Below are positions 4,556-7,767 of a stretch of DNA of 7,767 nucleotides, piece after piece. The notes under the pieces are model-generated. The model saw nothing but the letters and a program-made list of their open reading frames with translations. It did not search any database and was not told the DNA's origin. The DNA comes from Thaumarchaeota archaeon S13 (GTDB lineage Archaea; Thermoproteota; Nitrososphaeria; Nitrososphaerales; Nitrosopumilaceae). How positions within the stretch are numbered: the first letter of the stretch is position 1; each line of letters begins with the position of its first letter. The stretch spans positions 1 through 7,767 of the forward strand of contig RHFA01000058.1 of assembly GCA_003724275.1 (NCBI GenBank). The letters run 5' to 3'. Made by a program: the position numbers and the translations under genes.

Positions 4556-7500
4556 CTATGCGGAGCCTGGCGGGCCGTACCTGACCTCGGGCGCCGAGCC
4601 GGTCCCGCCGCCGCCGTGCCAGAGCACAAAGACTGCCCCGGCGTCCAGCGTGGCCGCCGCGCGCGGCGCCGAGGAGGCCGACGCGGCGACGCCGGTGGCC
4701 GGTGCGCCGCCGACTGTCCACTCTGACGCCGTTATCGTCCCGCGGACGGGCTCGGAGAGCGTGACCTCGACGAGCCCGGCGCCGAGCGTGCGAGCCGTAA
4801 AGGTTGGCATGATCGTGTCGACCATGACGGCGACGCCGGACGTCGGCGCGACGGCGTGCGCAAAGTTGCCCCCGCCGTCAGACGCGCTCACGACAAAGGC
4901 CAGCACTCCCTGCTCGGCGCCCATGCCGACCGCGTGCGAGTGCGTCCACGCGAGCCGTCCCTCGCCGGAGGCGGCCATGTCATGGGCAGAGCCGGCCACG
5001 CGTATCGCCGGCGCGTCCGTCCCGGCGGCCTCGCTCATGGACATCACAAACCTCACCATGTCGCCGGCGCGGGCCCAGACCCTCCCCGGCGCCGCCTCCT
5101 CGCCGGGGCGCGAGACGGACATGGTCAGCGTGTCTATGCTCGGCGGCAGGCCGTCGCCGACGGCCACGTCCATCGTCGTGGACGCCATGTAGTTTGGAGT
5201 CGCCGCCCAGTCGCGCACGCTAGCGGCGTCGTTGGAGTCGCCGGCCACATACGCGACGGAGGGCGCCGCCGAGGCGCCGACTGCCGCGTGCGTGAGGCGA
5301 ACCGAGAGGCCGCCGCGCACTACCTCGGCGCCTGTGACGGCCCTGGCCGAGCCGGCCTCCGTCACCGTCCAGTGCGCGGCGTGCTGCTGCTGCGTCGGCG
5401 AGTCCCCGAGCCTGACGGCCTCGCCAAAGTCGACCTCCGTCGCCGTGGGCGACACGGTTCGCGCGCCGATGGCCGCCGGCGCGGCCGTGTCGGCGCGCGC
5501 GGCCCACAGGACCGTCGGCGCAAGGGGCACGCCATTGGCGTCAGTCACGCCTGCCGGTATCACGACTGCGTGCGACGAGCCTGCCGCGGCGGGCAGCTGC
5601 GTGTGCAGCGCCACCGTGGTGGAGCCGGCCGTATACGAGACGCTCGTGGCGCCCAGGCCGCCGACGCGGATCCCGCCGACGGTTCCAGCGTCAAGGGCCT
5701 CGCTCACCGTGAGCGTGACGGTCCGCTCGCCCGTGAACGCCGCGGAGACGGCGGTTGGGGCCACTGCGTCGTACGTGGCGGGGACTGGCACGGAGGGCGT
5801 CGCGTAGGCATTGCCAACCAGGTCGGCGACCGTCACCGGCACGCGAACTTCGTGCGCGCCCGGCGAGGCGTTCTTGGACAGCAACAGCGTGACCGTGCTG
5901 AGGCCCACCTCGTGCGAGACTCCGTTGGCCGCCAGCGGGATCGCCTCGCCGACGGCCGGCGTGACCGTGAACGCCGCGCCGGCCGGCACGGCCGCCAGCG
6001 GCTCGCTAAACTCCACGCGCACCTCGCGCGAGCCGGCAAACCTGGCCGAATCTACGGTGGGGGGGTCGGATTCTAGAATCTGGTGCGCTAGAACGCCGCC
6101 CCTAAAGATAAACGTCATGGAATCGCCCCCATACGCGTTTCCGGAAAGGTCTGTAAATCCCGGGGCATGCGCCGTGTATTCATGGCCTACAATCAGGGGC
6201 GGATCTATGGACACGTCCACGGTGGCGCTTGGGCCTACCTTGTACGTGCCAACCCGCACCCCGTCTTCTCCCACAAACACAAACGCCGGAATCTCCCCCG
6301 GCACAAACGCCACGGGTTCGTTGGTGTGAACCCGCATGAGGCCCTGCAGGTGTACCGGACGAAAAGCCGGCGCGAATCTGTCGTCTGTGGGAATTTCAGA
6401 AAAGCTGCCCATGCCGTTTCCCGACTTGTCTACGACGGCGCCCGCCTCGGCGCCTGCCCAGCTGTATGACAGGGGAGCCTCTCCGCCGGTAAAGACCGGG
6501 TGACCATCCAAAAATATGAAGTCATCGCGACTGCTGTCAAGCCTGACCACATCTGGATGTATTTGCACAACGCCCTCAGACCTCCTTTCCGTCGTGGTCC
6601 ATCTGGACTTGCGCGCGTCCTCGCTGTCACCCACAAAACTTACCGGCTCGCTGATGTGCACGATCGTGTGTGATATCCTACCAAACGCCAACACAGGGCG
6701 CGGCCCGGTGCCGTCAGACGCCTTTGCGGCAATGCCCCCTAGGCTCGCGCCGCCTGACGTTATGCCGGTTCCTGTGTGCCTCACGATCGGCTCGGCGGCC
6801 GTCCCGTGGAGGGGCGCGTGCGCGAGGACTAGGCTAGCCGTGCCGCCGGGAAGCGAGACCAAGGCCGCCCCGGGATCGGTCACCGCGGCGTCCCCGACCA
6901 TGATGATGCCGGTGGCAGGCGCGCCGGACACGCTCCATGACGCCGCCGACGTCGAGCCAGTGACAGCGGGCGTGAACGTGACCACCGTGGACGTCAGCGA
7001 CGACGTCCTGGCGGCAAATGACGGGGCGCCGTCGCTGGAGTCGGCCCACGACGCGGTGGCCGCCCTCGCGCCCGCCGCCACCCCGTTTCCGGCCAGGTCC
7101 ATAACCGTGCTTCCGGCAGTCACGGTGTGCCCGCCGGCGGTCACGCTGGTGGAGAGCGTCAGGGTGATGGTCGCCGAGTGCGATGCGGCCGAGGCGCCGG
7201 CAACGCCCACGACGCTGTCTCCGGGCCCGGCAACCGTGAACGCCCCCGTGGCGGCCGCCCCGGCGTCGGGGCGCTCGTTGAGCTCGACGTGCAATGTGCG
7301 CGGGCCGGCGAACGCGGCGGCGACCACAGACGGCGCAACCCCGTCGGCGGCTACGGCGGAGCCGGCGTCCATCGCCCCGCCCGCCAGGATCTTGCCGCCC
7401 TGTGCAGGCGAATAGGAGACCGCGGGAGTGGCGTCGGGGTTGATCCGTGTATGGTGCAGCGCGATCCTCTCCGCGCCTGCCCCCAGCGTCGCCGTGGGGG

Positions 7501-7767
7501 ATCCCGACGCCGGCGCTGCCCCGGCGGCAAGCGCGGACACGCCGGTCACCTCGGCGCCCTCCACGGCCCACTCTGCCGCAGACGTGCCCCCAGAGGCCGC
7601 CTTGTCAAGCGTGACCACCGTCACCGTCAGCGAGTGAGTCCTGGCCGAGAAAGTCGGGGGGATCATGTCCTTCACGGGCAGCGTCGTGGCGGCAAGGCGG
7701 CCCTGGCGCGTCTTGCGGTCGGCGACGTCGCCGTCTCCCCCGCCCGGCGTATAGGACACCGTGAGGG
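4556..7767 (-). CDS. Giant Ig-like repeat surface protein, C-terminal part (5' end outside the window)
   Basis: The frame is open to the right edge, past an internal GTG at 7759, and ends at TAG (4556-4558), giving about 1,070 visible residues. The protein is a chain of beta-rich modules, each opening with a PPT/APS/MPT-like motif after an Asp. Many carry a SEP or SEA motif in an early strand and DLAGN, DLSGN or DLVGN near the end, as in bacterial Ig-like (Big/SwmB-type) domains. Such proteins, reaching thousands of residues, are known from Cenarchaeum symbiosum and are thought to act at the cell surface in adhesion or host contact. Ala, Gly, Thr, Ser and Val dominate, cysteine is absent and lysine is rare. 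The last module stops short and no C-terminal membrane helix or sorting signal follows, so attachment must depend on the unseen N-terminal part or on other proteins. An N-terminal signal peptide is expected but lies outside the window. Confidence 0.85.
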   Translation of the reverse strand, partial: LTVSYTPGGGDGDVADRKTRQGRLAATTLPVKDMIPPTFSARTHSLTVTVVTLDKAASGGTSAAEWAVEGAEVTGVSALAAGAAPASGSPTATLGAGAERIALHHTRINPDATPAVSYSPAQGGKILAGGAMDAGSAVAADGVAPSVVAAAFAGPRTLHVELNERPDAGAAATGAFTVAGPGDSVVGVAGASAASHSATITLTLSTSVTAGGHTVTAGSTVMDLAGNGVAAGARAATASWADSSDGAPSFAARTSSLTSTVVTFTPAVTGSTSAASWSVSGAPATGIIMVGDAAVTDPGAALVSLPGGTASLVLAHAPLHGTAAEPIVRHTGTGITSGGASLGGIAAKASDGTGPRPVLAFGRISHTIVHISEPVSFVGDSEDARKSRWTTTERRSEGVVQIHPDVVRLDSSRDDFIFLDGHPVFTGGEAPLSYSWAGAEAGAVVDKSGNGMGSFSEIPTDDRFAPAFRPVHLQGLMRVHTNEPVAFVPGEIPAFVFVGEDGVRVGTYKVGPSATVDVSIDPPLIVGHEYTAHAPGFTDLSGNAYGGDSMTFIFRGGVLAHQILESDPPTVDSARFAGSREVRVEFSEPLAAVPAGAAFTVTPAVGEAIPLAANGVSHEVGLSTVTLLLSKNASPGAHEVRVPVTVADLVGNAYATPSVPVPATYDAVAPTAVSAAFTGERTVTLTVSEALDAGTVGGIRVGGLGATSVSYTAGSTTVALHTQLPAAAGSSHAVVIPAGVTDANGVPLAPTVLWAARADTAAPAAIGARTVSPTATEVDFGEAVRLGDSPTQQQHAAHWTVTEAGSARAVTGAEVVRGGLSVRLTHAAVGASAAPSVAYVAGDSNDAASVRDWAATPNYMASTTMDVAVGDGLPPSIDTLTMSVSRPGEEAAPGRVWARAGDMVRFVMSMSEAAGTDAPAIRVAGSAHDMAASGEGRLAWTHSHAVGMGAEQGVLAFVVSASDGGGNFAHAVAPTSGVAVMVDTIMPTFTARTLGAGLVEVTLSEPVRGTITASEWTVGGAPATGVAASASSAPRAAATLDAGAVFVLWHGGGGTGSAPEVRYGPPGSA
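4559..7666 (-). repeat. Ten tandem Ig-like modules in the surface protein
   Basis: My approximate module limits, from N- to C-terminal end, are 7666-7340, 7339-7028, 7027-6710, 6709-6380, 6379-6065, 6064-5768, 5767-5489, 5488-5150, 5149-4814 and 4813-4559; a partial one precedes them. Modules 1, 3, 8 and 10 form one type, with openings such as PPTFSARTHSLTVTVVT, APSFAARTSSLTSTVVT and MPTFTARTLG, then a W.V.G.PATG stretch. Modules 2, 5, 6 and 7 are the SEP/D..GN type, for example SREVRVEFSEPL and GERTVTLTVSEAL. Module 9 is distinct (ARAGDMVRFVMSMSEA, DGGGN, ending in VDT). Module 4 is divergent. Similarity is at protein level; I saw no long exact DNA repeats. Boundaries are by eye. Confidence 0.7.
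6065..6709 (-). other. Low-GC module pair inside the surface protein gene
   Basis: Modules 4 and 5 have markedly lower GC than the rest of the gene. A hand count of 6061-6720 gives about 59% G+C, against 72-85% in several flanking 60-base rows. The encoded protein changes too: it has more charged and aromatic residues (for example TTTERRSEGVVQIHPDVVRL) and fewer Ala/Thr/Gly runs. The change begins and ends close to module boundaries, pointing to module replacement or insertion, though reduced amelioration or protein-level selection could also explain it. Confidence 0.6.

Noticed and set aside
4371..4721. N-terminal extension of the DUF3800 frame up to 4721
   Set aside because: The extension is Arg-rich, runs antiparallel to nothing conserved, overlaps the last codons of the surface protein gene in another frame and crosses a terminator-like hairpin; the ATG at 4370 sits just before the conserved DES motif.
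4482..5192. Long plus-strand open frame opposite the end of the surface protein gene
   Set aside because: It is a shadow produced by high GC and the biased codon use of the repeat gene; it has no promoter, no recognisable domain and no start signal. The same applies to the other long plus-strand frames between 4856 and 7415.
5386..5394. Triplet repeat (three CAG codons for Gln) in the surface protein
   Set aside because: Three copies are too few to count as a microsatellite or a phase-variation tract.

Overview
The window is about two thirds G+C and reads as chromosomal DNA of a high-GC ammonia-oxidising archaeon (Thaumarchaeota/Nitrososphaerota), most likely a Cenarchaeum-like or other sponge-associated Nitrosopumilales relative. 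The grounds are an ESCRT-III (CdvB) division protein of thaumarchaeal type, archaeal TATA-like boxes about 26 nt upstream of start codons (leaderless transcripts), GTG and TTG starts, and a very long Ig-like repeat surface protein of the kind described in Cenarchaeum symbiosum. The lineage call is inference from gene content; no rRNA marker is present.

Layout. 1-504 (+) is the C-terminal part of a coiled-coil protein that runs in from the left edge. It converges on a CdvB/Snf7-family gene (638-1291, -). A 102-bp divergent promoter region separates cdvB from a GTG-started, membrane-anchored extracytoplasmic protein (1394-1834, +). A 251-bp intergenic stretch follows, with a cluster of short GC hairpins ending in a T5 tract, then an AT-rich island with two TATA-like boxes and an inverted repeat. 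Next comes a two-gene unit (+): a 65-aa two-helix membrane protein (2086-2283) coupled through TGATG to a CysQ-type bisphosphate nucleotidase (2283-3131). CysQ overlaps by 9 bp, tail to tail, with an APS kinase gene, cysC (3123-3635, -). Upstream of cysC on the same strand lie a DUF3800-family protein (3660-4370, -) and the 3' end of a giant surface protein gene (4556 to the right edge, -), with a terminator-like hairpin just after its stop codon.

How the genes relate. CysC makes PAPS from APS, and CysQ hydrolyses the PAP left when PAPS is used, so the convergent pair covers PAPS synthesis and by-product clearance. CdvB is part of the archaeal ESCRT division apparatus; the neighbouring coiled-coil protein may or may not be connected to it. 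The surface protein has at least ten Ig-like modules of about 85-113 residues. Two adjacent central modules (nt 6065-6709) are clearly lower in GC than the rest, which suggests module exchange.

No rRNA, tRNA, CRISPR array, transposase or integrase was seen. I found no clear case for a wholly new system. The most interesting items are the mosaic surface protein, the promoter with an inverted repeat centred on its predicted start site, the structured intergenic stretch, and the DUF3800 gene.
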